From: Kiloniellaceae bacterium
Lineage (GTDB): Bacteria > Pseudomonadota > Alphaproteobacteria > Kiloniellales > Kiloniellaceae
Assembly: GCA_028280915.1 (NCBI GenBank)
Contig: JANQKX010000695.1
Coordinates: 1 to 10,874 of the forward strand
DNA: 10,874 nucleotides
Direction of reading: 5' to 3'
The translations under genes and the position numbers were made by a program. Below the pieces are notes generated by a model. That model saw only the letters and a list, made by a program, of their open reading frames with translations. It was not told where the DNA came from and made no database searches. Positions 1-7,267 of the stretch are shown piece by piece; positions within the stretch are counted from its first letter, which is position 1; each line of letters begins with the position of its first letter.

Positions 1-1
1 G

Positions 2-904
2 GCCCGGGACGTGGGCGGCTGGGACTATCACGAGATCGCCGTGCGCGAGGCCATCAACGCCGGTTGGATCGAGGGGCCGCGGCTGTTCTGTTCGGGCAAG
101 ATCCTCACCATCACCTCCAGCACCACGCCTTATTACATCGGGATGTACGAAGAGGTGGACGGCCCCGACGAGGTGCGCAAGGGCGCGCGCAAGCAGCTCG
201 CCATGGGCGCCGACTTCATCAAGATCCTGGCCACCGGCGCCATGACCTCCACCAAGTATGAAAAAGCCGGCACGATCCAGCTGCGCCCCGACGAGATCCG
301 CGCCGCCGTGGAAATCGCCGACGACAACATGACCCACGTGGCCGCCCATGCCCACGCCGGCGAAGGCATCAAGAACGCCGTGGAATGCGGCTGCCGCAGC
401 ATCGAACACGGCTCCTTCGGCAGCGAGGAAATCTATGGGCTGATGGAGCAAAAGGGCACCTTCCTGGTGCCCACGATCTGTGTTTCCACCGCCATGTTCA
501 AAGACCCGGAGTTCGCCGAAAAGGTGCCCCAGCACATCCACGAGCGCTATGCCCAGGTGCGGCCCATCCGCCTGGCCAACATCGCGCTCGCCCACCGCAT
601 GGGCGTGAAGATCGCCATGGGCACCGACGTGGGCACGCCGGGCAATCACGCCGGCGACAACATGCAAGAGCCGGAAATGATGGTGAACGAATGCGGCCTG
701 TCACCGGCCGAGGCGATTCACGCCTCCACCTGGAACCCGGCCTGCCTCTTGGGCCTGGAGCAGGATCTGGGCTCCCTCGCCGAAGGTAAGCTGGCCGACG
801 TGATCGCCCTCAAGCGCAATCCCCTGGAAGACATCTCCGCCCTTTATGACGTGTTTTTCGTCATGAAAGAGGGGACGGTTTACCGCAACGACCGGCTACA
901 CTAG
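2..904 (+). CDS. Metal-dependent amidohydrolase, C-terminal part (5' end outside window)
   Basis: This is the C-terminal ~300 residues of an amidohydrolase-superfamily enzyme. The frame is open from the left edge, so the true start lies upstream; the GTG at position 11 sits inside a conserved RDVGG segment and is not a start. Visible motifs follow the usual order: DFIKILATGA, whose Lys is normally the carboxylated metal bridge; AAHAHAGEGI and SIEHGSF, with metal-binding His residues; GTDVGTPG, with the catalytic Asp; and a C-terminal GSLAEGKLADVIAL segment typical of the superfamily's beta-sandwich. The N-terminal HxH metal motif must lie outside the window. The closest recognised group is the Xaa-Pro dipeptidase/imidazolonepropionase-like branch (Sgx9260b/Cc2672 type, carboxypeptidases acting on N-acyl or dipeptide substrates). 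The exact substrate cannot be read from sequence. No signs of decay are seen, and no clear terminator follows before the convergent gene 30 bp away. Confidence 0.88.
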   Translation, partial: ARDVGGWDYHEIAVREAINAGWIEGPRLFCSGKILTITSSTTPYYIGMYEEVDGPDEVRKGARKQLAMGADFIKILATGAMTSTKYEKAGTIQLRPDEIRAAVEIADDNMTHVAAHAHAGEGIKNAVECGCRSIEHGSFGSEEIYGLMEQKGTFLVPTICVSTAMFKDPEFAEKVPQHIHERYAQVRPIRLANIALAHRMGVKIAMGTDVGTPGNHAGDNMQEPEMMVNECGLSPAEAIHASTWNPACLLGLEQDLGSLAEGKLADVIALKRNPLEDISALYDVFFVMKEGTVYRNDRLH

Positions 905-933
905 CCGCCCAGTCAAGGGAACAGCCGCGCCGG

Positions 934-1377
934 CTAAAGCATGCGCACAAAATCGATGGCGATATAGCCGGAGATGGCGCAGTCGCTGATGGACCAAGGG
1001 CGCGGCAGGCTCATGTCCGGCGCGTTGTCGCAGATGGAAAGCCGATTGAAATCCACCATGTAGGTGCCGCGCCAGGTGCCGCTCAAGGCATCACCTTCGC
1101 TCTGCTCGAATATGATCGAGGGCACCTCCGCCACCGTATAGAGCCGGAAATGGCCGCCATAAAGGGGCTTGCTGCCGTGGAAGATGCGGAAGCGGTCGCC
1201 GAAAAAGCTCAGGCGCCGGCCGATCACTTCCGGCACCGATTTGCCTCCCGATATGGCCCGCCGTGCCTCCCAATTCCCTTCCAAGGGGGTTTTTAAGGCC
1301 CCCATGAGATCAAAGGGCACCAGCCCCTTGACCGGACCTAGATATTCGGCGCCTTGCGGCATTGGGTATGGTTCCAT
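934..1377 (-). CDS. TIGR03067-like small domain protein, 147 aa
   Basis: A small soluble protein without a signal peptide or membrane segment. The body resembles the TIGR03067 domain. It has an early LEGNWEARRAISGGKSVPE segment (family pattern: L-x-G-x-W ... G-K-x-x-P), then RLSFFGDRFRIFHG, a beta-rich middle with Y-x-L-Y and V-P-S-I-I-F, GTWRGTYMVDFNRLSICD, and a closing APDMSLPRP (family pattern: G-x-Y ... L-x-L-C ... R-P). The molecular function of this domain is not known. The start was placed at the ATG at 1377 because AAGGAGG lies 5 nt upstream. A longer reading up to 1569 has no such site and adds a non-conserved 64-residue leader. The gene lies convergent to the amidohydrolase and divergent from the MFS gene, with 194 bp between the two starts. 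The family match is from remembered pattern, not a search. Confidence 0.68.
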   Translation of the reverse strand: MEPYPMPQGAEYLGPVKGLVPFDLMGALKTPLEGNWEARRAISGGKSVPEVIGRRLSFFGDRFRIFHGSKPLYGGHFRLYTVAEVPSIIFEQSEGDALSGTWRGTYMVDFNRLSICDNAPDMSLPRPWSISDCAISGYIAIDFVRML

Positions 1378-1382
1378 AATCG

Positions 1383-1389
1383 CCTCCTT
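1383..1389 (-). promoter_or_regulatory. Strong Shine-Dalgarno fixing the start of the TIGR03067-like gene
   Basis: AAGGAGG on the minus strand is followed by CGATT and then ATG. It is a near-perfect anti-16S match at optimal spacing and decides the start at 1377 over upstream alternatives. Confidence 0.75.
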
Positions 1390-1571
1390 CGCGACCCAAT
1401 GAAGGCTCTGGTCGCACATGGCATATGGCGACGGGAGGTTACGGCAAGGTGGCGCCGGTCTAAAGGCTGGGTAAGGTTCAAGCGAACCCGACGATTGGGA
1501 AAAACCATTCGCCGCCTTAGCGGGAATGATGTAGAGGTGGCGGGGCTCGCCTTTTTCAGGAACGAACAAAC

Positions 1572-2759
1572 GTGTCAGCGGATACCATTACCCTAACCCC
1601 CGCCGAGCGGCGGCAAAGCGCGGCGGCGGCCATCGCCTGCATGGCGATCTTCGGCGTCACCATGGCCATGTCCACGCCGATGATCGGGCTGATACTGGAA
1701 TCAAGGGACGTCAGCCGCACGGCCATCGGCGCCCTGGGGGCCGTGCCGGCCTTGAGCCTGATCCTGACCAATCCCTTTATTCCCATGGTGGTGCGCAAGC
1801 TGGGCTTTCGGCCCTTTATCTTCGGCTGCATCGTCATGGAGCTGATTTTGGTCCTGCTGATGCCCGTGCTCGACAGTCTGCCCGCCTGGTTCATTTTACG
1901 CGCCTTGATGGGCATGTCGGTGAACGGCCTGTTTGTCGCCAGTGAAACCTGGATCAACATGGTCACCGAGGACCGCAACCGCGGCCGGGTCATCGCCATC
2001 TACGGCATGGCCCTTTATTCAACCTTCGCGATCGGGCCCTTTTTGGTCAACCTCACGGGGATCGAAGGCTATTTGCCCTGGCTCGTTATTGCGGGCTTTA
2101 TCGTCCTGGCCTCCGTCCCGCTGATCTGGACCCGTAAACTGCCCTTGGAAGTGGAAGGCCGCGGTTCCTTCAGTGTCCTATCGTTTTTTTTCGTGGCGCC
2201 AACCCTGCTCGCGGCGGTTTTCCTATCCGCTTTCAAGGAAATGTCCAACGGCACCCTGTTACCCGTTTTCGCGGTACGCAGCGGCTTTGTCATGGAAGAC
2301 GCCAATGCATTGCTGAGCACCGCTTATGTCGGCGGCCTGCTGATGCAGTTTCCCCTTGGTTGGGTCGCGGACCGGGTCAACCGCTACGGCCTGCTCATCA
2401 CCTTGATCGCCATCGGCTTGATTGGCTGTTTGTTGCTGCCCACCATGATGGCCTGGCATAACCTGTTCACCTTTGTGGGGATCGCCTTGTGGGTGGGCTT
2501 GTTTTCTGGTGTTTACGTGGTCACCATGACCATCATCGGCCAGCGTTTCAAGGGCACGGACCTGGTGACCGCCAACGCCGCCAACGGCGTGATGTGGGGC
2601 CTCGGCCACTTGAGCGGCCCCACAATGGCCGGCATCGCCATGGACATTTGGGACCCCAACGGCTTTGCTTGGACCTTGGCCGCCGTGACCTTCGTGATCC
2701 TGGTCATTGCCATCTACCAACGCATCCGCCGCAGACAATTGAGCCGCTCCGATGACTGA
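1572..2759 (+). CDS. MFS transporter, YcaD-like, 395 aa
   Basis: An inner-membrane secondary transporter with about twelve hydrophobic segments, the normal length for the major facilitator superfamily. A loop 2-3 signature appears as NPFIPMVVRKLGFRP (about residues 67-81). SETWIN (124-129) followed by RNRGRVIAIYG is a pattern of the YcaD-type group. The second-half motif-A copy PLGWVADRVNRYG (about 261-273) keeps Asp267 and Arg268. The C-terminus is a basic tail (RIRRRQ) on the cytoplasmic side. The start is a GTG at 1572 with only a weak CAGGA ten or so bases upstream. An in-frame later start would remove part of the N-terminal tail but not TM1. The stop overlaps the start of the downstream GNAT gene by 8 bp, so the two are probably translationally coupled. 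The substrate is unknown; drug or metabolite efflux would be typical but is not shown. Confidence 0.87.
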   Translation: MSADTITLTPAERRQSAAAAIACMAIFGVTMAMSTPMIGLILESRDVSRTAIGALGAVPALSLILTNPFIPMVVRKLGFRPFIFGCIVMELILVLLMPVLDSLPAWFILRALMGMSVNGLFVASETWINMVTEDRNRGRVIAIYGMALYSTFAIGPFLVNLTGIEGYLPWLVIAGFIVLASVPLIWTRKLPLEVEGRGSFSVLSFFFVAPTLLAAVFLSAFKEMSNGTLLPVFAVRSGFVMEDANALLSTAYVGGLLMQFPLGWVADRVNRYGLLITLIAIGLIGCLLLPTMMAWHNLFTFVGIALWVGLFSGVYVVTMTIIGQRFKGTDLVTANAANGVMWGLGHLSGPTMAGIAMDIWDPNGFAWTLAAVTFVILVIAIYQRIRRRQLSRSDD

Positions 2760-3213
2760 TACCATCAAGATCCGCCCCGCCACACTGGCCGACCTGGACA
2801 GCATCCGGGATTGCGCCGCCCAGGCCTATGCCCCCTATGTGGCCCGCATCGGTAAAAAGCCCGCGCCCATGGTGGCGGATTTCCAAACCTCCATAGAGCA
2901 TGGCCAATTGGACGTCTTGGAAACGGAGGGATCGGTGGCGGGCTTTATCGTCCATTATCCGCAGCCGGCGGCCGGCCACCTGCACATCGAAAACGTCGCC
3001 GTCTTGCCCCGCTATCACGGCAAGGGCTTCGGCAGCCGCCTGCTCGCCCATGGGGAAAACGCCGCCAAGACCCTGGGCTTTTCCACGGTGGAACTCTACA
3101 CCAACGAAAAAATGACCGAAAACCTCACCTACTATCCGGCCAAGGGCTATCGGGAAATCGACCGGCGCAGCGAGGCCGGTTTCAACCGTGTCTTTTTCCG
3201 CAAAGAGCTTTAA
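2752..3213 (+). CDS. GNAT-family N-acetyltransferase, 153 aa
   Basis: A single-domain cytoplasmic acetyl-CoA-dependent acetyltransferase. Motif A is clear: HIENVAVLPRYHGKGFGSRLL (residues 78-98), with the R-x-x-G-K-G pyrophosphate-binding turn at 87-92. Downstream are VELYTNEKM (beta5) and LTYYPAKGY (about 125-133), with Tyr residues in the position of the usual general acid. The N-terminal PYVARIGKKPAPMVADF (29-44) is typical of a widespread alphaproteobacterial/actinobacterial subgroup of unknown substrate. The ATG lies inside the last codons of the MFS gene (8-bp overlap), so it is expressed with it. An acetyltransferase-transporter pair would fit modification and export of one small molecule or antibiotic, but that is inference. 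Confidence 0.88.
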   Translation: MTDTIKIRPATLADLDSIRDCAAQAYAPYVARIGKKPAPMVADFQTSIEHGQLDVLETEGSVAGFIVHYPQPAAGHLHIENVAVLPRYHGKGFGSRLLAHGENAAKTLGFSTVELYTNEKMTENLTYYPAKGYREIDRRSEAGFNRVFFRKEL

Positions 3214-3280
3214 TCTGCTCAATAACGCGCCCAAAAAAACGTGACCTAGAGGACCATGACCGAAAGGGACAGGGACCGCG

Positions 3281-4366
3281 ATGGCCTTTCATTTTATTTT
3301 CATGCTGACGGAAAACGACCGCACCATCCCCGATGCCCGGGACCGCCTGGAGCAGGTCCTGGCCGGCGGCGCCCGCCACATCGGCTTCAAGGACGTGGGC
3401 CTGCCGTTCGAGGATCTGAAAGCCTTGGCCGACGGCATCCGCGCCGCCGGCGGCCGCTCTTATCTGGAGGTGGTCAGCCTGGACCGGGACAGCGAACTGG
3501 CCTCGGCCCGGGCCGCCGTGGAGTTGGACGTGGACTGCCTCCTGGGCGGCACCCGGGCGGCCCAGGTGGCGCCTTTGATCCGCGACCACCCCATCCGCTA
3601 CTTCCCCTTTCCCGGCGAGATCGTCGGTCATCCCAGTGTGCTCACCGGATCGGTCGCCAAGATCGCCGACAGCGCCCGGCGCTTGAGCGAGCTTGAATCC
3701 GTGCATGGCCTGGACCTTCTGGCCTATCGTCACGAAGGGGATGTGCCCGCCTTGATGGCCGCCGTCTGCCAGGCCGCCGACAAGCCCGTGGTGGTCGCCG
3801 GCAGCATCGACCGGGAAGAGCGGGTGCAGGCCGTGGCCCAGGCGGGCGCGGCGGGCTTTACCGTGGGCACCGCCGCCTTCGCCGAGGATTTCCCCGCCGA
3901 AGGCGCGGGCCTCACGGCCCAGGTGCAGTCCATCCTGGCCATGACGGGCCGGGCCATGGCGCTCTCCACCCTGCCCCGGCGCATCGCCATCGTGGCCCAC
4001 AACGCCCGCAAGACCCATCTGCTCGCCTGGGTCGGCCGCCATGCCAAGGCCCTCACGGGTCAGCGTCTGATCTGCACCGGCGGCACCGGCGCCTTGTTGC
4101 AGCAGGCCCACCCGGACTTGCGCATCCGGCGCCTGCAGCGCGGCACCCGCGGCGGCGATCAGCAGCTGGGCGCCCTGATCGCCACGGGAGAACTGGACGC
4201 GGTGATCTTTTTTGTCGACCCGGATGCCCAGCACGCCCAGGACGTGGATTTCCGCGCCCTCACCCGCTTGGCCATCCTGCACGACACCCCCATCGCCTGC
4301 AGCCCCGCCGCCGCCGATCTTTTTGTCGGCGCCAGCCTAACGCCCCGCCCTAAAACCAGCCCTTAA
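3281..4366 (+). CDS. TIM-barrel phosphate-binding-like domain fused to methylglyoxal-synthase-like domain, 361 aa
   Basis: Two domains in one frame. Residues 1-220 look like a TIM-barrel: repeated beta-strand/helix units (HIGFKDVGLP 33-42, YLEVVSLDRD 61-70, VVVAGSIDREE 170-180, AAGFTVGTAAF 190-200), the last two resembling the phosphate-binding loops of HisA/NanE/ThiG-like barrels. Residues ~232-350 match E. coli methylglyoxal synthase (DHAP to methylglyoxal plus phosphate): IAIVAHNARK, CTGGTG, GGDQQLGALI, AVIFFVDP and DVDFRALTRL. Kept relative to E. coli are His19 (H240), Lys23 (K244), Thr48 (T269), Asp71 (D293), Asp91 (D313) and Asp101 (D323). Changed are Asp20 to N241, Thr47 to G268, Ser65 to R287 and His98 to Q320. 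Stand-alone MgsA is ~125-155 aa, so the N-terminal half is an addition. The ATG follows AGGGA by 5 nt. It lies 67 bp after the GNAT gene and is probably in the same transcription unit. It could be a true MgsA or an MgsA-fold enzyme on another phosphorylated substrate. Confidence 0.8.
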   Translation: MAFHFIFMLTENDRTIPDARDRLEQVLAGGARHIGFKDVGLPFEDLKALADGIRAAGGRSYLEVVSLDRDSELASARAAVELDVDCLLGGTRAAQVAPLIRDHPIRYFPFPGEIVGHPSVLTGSVAKIADSARRLSELESVHGLDLLAYRHEGDVPALMAAVCQAADKPVVVAGSIDREERVQAVAQAGAAGFTVGTAAFAEDFPAEGAGLTAQVQSILAMTGRAMALSTLPRRIAIVAHNARKTHLLAWVGRHAKALTGQRLICTGGTGALLQQAHPDLRIRRLQRGTRGGDQQLGALIATGELDAVIFFVDPDAQHAQDVDFRALTRLAILHDTPIACSPAAADLFVGASLTPRPKTSP

Positions 4367-4368
4367 CC

Positions 4369-4392
4369 GGCCCTCATCCGTTCGGCAGGGCC
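4369..4392. terminator. Possible bidirectional terminator hairpin between convergent genes
   Basis: GGCCCT (4369-4374) pairs with AGGGCC (4387-4392) around a 12-nt loop that itself holds CCG-TT-CGG. It sits exactly where the fusion gene and the TRAP permease gene converge. It has no T-tract on either side and overlaps the TRAP stop codon, so an intrinsic terminator is only possible. Confidence 0.25.
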
Positions 4393-6173
4393 ACGAAGAT
4401 CACCGCCAGGCCCGCCGCCACCGCGAGCAGGCGCAAGGCCCAGGATCGCAGGCCGATCAGGCCGAAGGAGACCGCCGCCAGCCCGACCGCCAGTTTGACC
4501 GCCGCCAGGACGGCCAGGCCCGGCTGCTCGTCCAATTGCAGCAGCGCCGGCGTGGTGATCATGCCCAGGGGAATGAGGTAGAGACCCATCCCCAGGGCCA
4601 TGGCGGTCATCGCGACCTTCAGCCAGTTTTCCCCCACCATGCCCGCGGCGATGAAGACCGCGCCGCAGACCGGCGGCGTGATGGTGGAAATCAACGCGTA
4701 CCAAAAGACGAACATATGGGCCTGCAGGGGCGCCAAGCCCAACTGGATCAGGGCCGGCCCCGCCACCGACACACAAATCACGTAGGCCGCCGTGGTGGGC
4801 ACCTCCATGCCCAGCACTAGGCAGGCGATGGCGGTCAGGATTAAGGTGGGCCAAAGCTCCCCGCCCGCGCCCACCAGGATGACCGAGGTGATCTTGACCC
4901 CCAGGCCGGTGATGGACAGCACGCCGATGATGATCGAGGCGCAAAGGATGATGGTGGCGATCAGGCTCACCTGGCGCCCCGCGGTCAGGCAGGCCTCCGC
5001 TAGGCGATGGCCGCATTGCCGCAGGTCGAGGCGCAGGCGACCATCAATCAACAGCATGAGGGCGGCGGCCAAAATGGCCTGACAGGCGGCATACTGCGGC
5101 GTCACGCGGGAGACGAACATGCCCCACATCAAAACGGAAAAGGGCACCAGGAAAAACGCCGAGGTCACGGCCACGTCCCGGCCCGACGGCCGCTCCTCGG
5201 CGCGAAGGCCCCGCAGGTCATGGCGCCGGGCATAGGCGTCGATCCCGACCCAGGCCACGAAGAAAAACAGCAGGGCCGGCAAGAGAGCCGCCGCCATGAT
5301 CCCCGTGTAGGGCACGCCGGTCAGCTCCACCATGACGAAGGCGCCGGCACCCATCAGCGGCGGCATGATCTGCCCGCCGGAAGAGGCCACCGCCTCCACC
5401 GCGCCGGCCAGGCGGGACGGATAGCCCAGACGCCGCATGGCCGGCAGGGTGATGGCGCCGGTGGAGGCCACGTTGGCCGAGGCCGAGCCGGAGATGGAGC
5501 CGAAAAAGGCCGAGGACAGCACCGACACTTTGGCCGCGCCGCCCTTGAGGCGTCCCGCCGCGGCGGCCGCCAAGTTCATGAAGCCCTGCCCCGCCTCGCC
5601 CACGTTCAGCACCGCGCCGAAGATCACGAAGATCGCCACCACGGTGACGGACAGGCCGGTCAAGCTGCCCCACAAGCCGCCCTCGGTGATGGTGAGGGTG
5701 CCCAGGAAACTTTGCGCCGGCATGCCGGCATGGCCGAATTCCCCGGGGATCAGATGACCCAACAGGCCATAGGCCAGGGCCAAGGCCGCCACCAAGGGCA
5801 AGGGCCAGCCGATCGCCCGACGGGCCGCCTCCAGCACGGCCAGCAGCAGGACCGCCGCCGCGACCACTTGAAACCGGCTCTCCAGAAAGCCGTATTGGTC
5901 CTCAAGGGCGATCCGGTTCAGCACCACCCACAAACAAGCGGCCAGGCCCAGGCCGGCGACTACCGCCCCGCTGACCCGTGCCGCCGGGCCGCGCGCCGCC
6001 AGAACCAGCACCCAGGGCAGGGCCAAGGCCATATGCAAGGGCCGCGAGACCAAGTTGGGCACCAGGCCGGAGAAGACCAGGCTCAAGTGAAAGGCGATGA
6101 GCACGGCCCCCAGCGCGACCCAAAGCCCGCGCCAATAGCCCGTCGGGCTCGCCGGGCTTTCCGCACCCCCCAT
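4374..6173 (-). CDS. TRAP transporter fused permease (DctQM-type, 4TM/12TM), 599 aa
   Basis: An inner-membrane permease of a tripartite ATP-independent periplasmic transporter with the small (DctQ) and large (DctM) subunits fused, as is usual for TAXI-type systems (TIGR02123-like). The N-terminal ~120 residues hold several hydrophobic segments including LHMALALPWVLVLAA. The DctM part begins near SLTGLSVTVVAIFVIFGAVL and carries conserved SAFFGSISGSASANVASTG and ASSGGQIMPPLMGAGAFVM segments and, near the C-terminus, LGMEVPTTAAYVICV and STITPPVCGAVFIAAGM. It drives substrate uptake with an ion gradient, delivered by the periplasmic TAXI protein encoded 18 nt upstream. The start is the ATG at 6173; the Shine-Dalgarno is weak (GGCGG-rich), suggesting coupling to the TAXI gene. 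The substrate is not readable. The gene appears intact and slightly shorter than many fused permeases. Confidence 0.93.
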   Translation of the reverse strand: MGGAESPASPTGYWRGLWVALGAVLIAFHLSLVFSGLVPNLVSRPLHMALALPWVLVLAARGPAARVSGAVVAGLGLAACLWVVLNRIALEDQYGFLESRFQVVAAAVLLLAVLEAARRAIGWPLPLVAALALAYGLLGHLIPGEFGHAGMPAQSFLGTLTITEGGLWGSLTGLSVTVVAIFVIFGAVLNVGEAGQGFMNLAAAAAGRLKGGAAKVSVLSSAFFGSISGSASANVASTGAITLPAMRRLGYPSRLAGAVEAVASSGGQIMPPLMGAGAFVMVELTGVPYTGIMAAALLPALLFFFVAWVGIDAYARRHDLRGLRAEERPSGRDVAVTSAFFLVPFSVLMWGMFVSRVTPQYAACQAILAAALMLLIDGRLRLDLRQCGHRLAEACLTAGRQVSLIATIILCASIIIGVLSITGLGVKITSVILVGAGGELWPTLILTAIACLVLGMEVPTTAAYVICVSVAGPALIQLGLAPLQAHMFVFWYALISTITPPVCGAVFIAAGMVGENWLKVAMTAMALGMGLYLIPLGMITTPALLQLDEQPGLAVLAAVKLAVGLAAVSFGLIGLRSWALRLLAVAAGLAVIFVALPNG

Positions 6174-6191
6174 TTGACCGCCGCCGCGCGG

Positions 6192-7157
6192 CTATTTTTG
6201 CGCCTCGGTAAGGGGCATGCCGGCCTCTTCGTAATAGCGGATGGCGCCGGGGTGGATCTTGCCGGTGATGTTGGCCATCAAGTCCCCGTCCACGCCGTCC
6301 CACCAAGCGGCCGCGGCGCCCATGTCTTCTTTTTGCGACCAATACGTCTTGGTGAGTTCATAGGCCGTGTCGTCGTCCATGGCCGTGGTCGTATAGGCCA
6401 CCACCGGCAAGGAGGTGGTGGTGATGTCTTCCCCCTGGCCGGCATAGGTCCCCGCCGGGATCACCAGCTTGGTGCGCTTGGTCTGGGCCACTTGATCCTC
6501 ATCCAGGGACAGCACCTTCACGCCGGTGGCCGCCGCCGCCTCGATCACGTTGGGCGCGGGATAGGAACTGGCGGTGACAAAGCCGTCGATCTGGCGGTTC
6601 TTCAGGGCCGGCACCGCGTTGGACAGCTCCGCGTCCGCCAGGTCCACCTTACCTTCCAGGCCGAAGAGCTTCAGGTACTTCTCCCCTTCCTTGGCGCCGA
6701 AACTGCCCTTGCCCAAGAGGATCTTCTTGCCTTCCAGCCCGGCGAAGTCCTCGATGCCCGAATCGTCACGGACCACGAAATGCATGGTCAGAGAGGGAAT
6801 GGGGAAAAGCGCGCGGATCTCGTCGAACTTGGGATCGTGCTTGCCCTCGAACATGGCCTTGCCGTCTTGGGCCAGCCCGACCAGCGCCGGCGGCGTGGTG
6901 AAGACATAATCGCCGCCCCGGTTGCGGGCTTCCATGACGTTCTGCACCGAACCCTGGCTTTCCTCCACGGTCACAATGATATCCCCGCCCGAGCCCTGCT
7001 TCATGGCCTCGGCCAATTGCACGCCCATTTGATAATAAGAGGTGCCCGGCTTGGCGGACTTATAGGTGACCCGGCTTTCCGCGTTGACGGTCCCGGCAAA
7101 GCCGCAAGCGGCAAGGAAAAGGGCGGTCAGACCGGCCCGTTTTACGATAGCGTTCAC
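6192..7157 (-). CDS. TAXI-family TRAP transporter periplasmic substrate-binding protein, 321 aa
   Basis: An extracytoplasmic receptor of the TAXI class (NMT1/THI5-like fold, PF16868 type). From a GTG start at 7157 it has a classical Sec signal: basic NAIVKR, hydrophobic AGLTALFLAACGFAG, and a VNA|E cleavage site after residue 26. The mature protein begins with VTYKSAKPGTSYYQMGVQLAEA, the typical TAXI opening (G-x-x-x-x-Y-x-x-G ... A), followed by VEESQGSVQNVMEARNRGGDYVFT and, later, FFP/IPSLTMHFVVRDDSGI and ALKNRQIDGFVTASSYPAP patterns of the family. GTG at 7157 was chosen because GGGAG lies 6 nt upstream and because the longer reading to 7205 places 16 non-hydrophobic residues before the signal peptide. 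It works with the fused permease directly downstream. A Cys in the signal (AAC-GF) is not in a lipobox context. Confidence 0.92.
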   Translation of the reverse strand: MNAIVKRAGLTALFLAACGFAGTVNAESRVTYKSAKPGTSYYQMGVQLAEAMKQGSGGDIIVTVEESQGSVQNVMEARNRGGDYVFTTPPALVGLAQDGKAMFEGKHDPKFDEIRALFPIPSLTMHFVVRDDSGIEDFAGLEGKKILLGKGSFGAKEGEKYLKLFGLEGKVDLADAELSNAVPALKNRQIDGFVTASSYPAPNVIEAAAATGVKVLSLDEDQVAQTKRTKLVIPAGTYAGQGEDITTTSLPVVAYTTTAMDDDTAYELTKTYWSQKEDMGAAAAWWDGVDGDLMANITGKIHPGAIRYYEEAGMPLTEAQK

Positions 7158-7163
7158 AGAGTT

Positions 7164-7168
7164 CTCCC
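7164..7168 (-). promoter_or_regulatory. Ribosome binding site supporting a GTG start of the TAXI gene
   Basis: GGGAG (minus strand) stands 6 nt before GTG at 7157. It favours this start over the in-frame upstream codon at 7205 and gives a clean signal peptide. Confidence 0.6.
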
Positions 7169-7267
7169 ATGTTAGAGGTGGCGGGGTCACGCGCGACTCA
7201 ACCACGAGCCAAACAGGAATTTAGTCGCAATGCCACGCCAAACCAGCCATTCGGCTTGAGAAGGAAG

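Noticed and set aside
1532..1545. 14-bp match TAGAGGTGGCGGGG shared with 7173-7186
   Set aside because: One 14-bp repeat pair is close to chance for a GC-rich window of this size, and the two sites have different positions relative to genes.
1378..1569. N-terminal extension of the TIGR03067-like protein to 1569
   Set aside because: The AAGGAGG site directly before the ATG at 1377 and the non-conserved leader argue for the shorter protein.
3182..4282. A 366-codon minus-strand open frame opposite the MgsA fusion gene
   Set aside because: Low-complexity Gly/Ala/His composition; the opposite strand carries recognisable domain motifs.
5007..7175. A 722-codon plus-strand open frame opposite the TRAP and TAXI genes
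   Set aside because: It is His/Gly/Arg/Gln-rich, matches no fold, and mirrors the codon structure of two clearly recognisable minus-strand genes; a GC-rich shadow frame.
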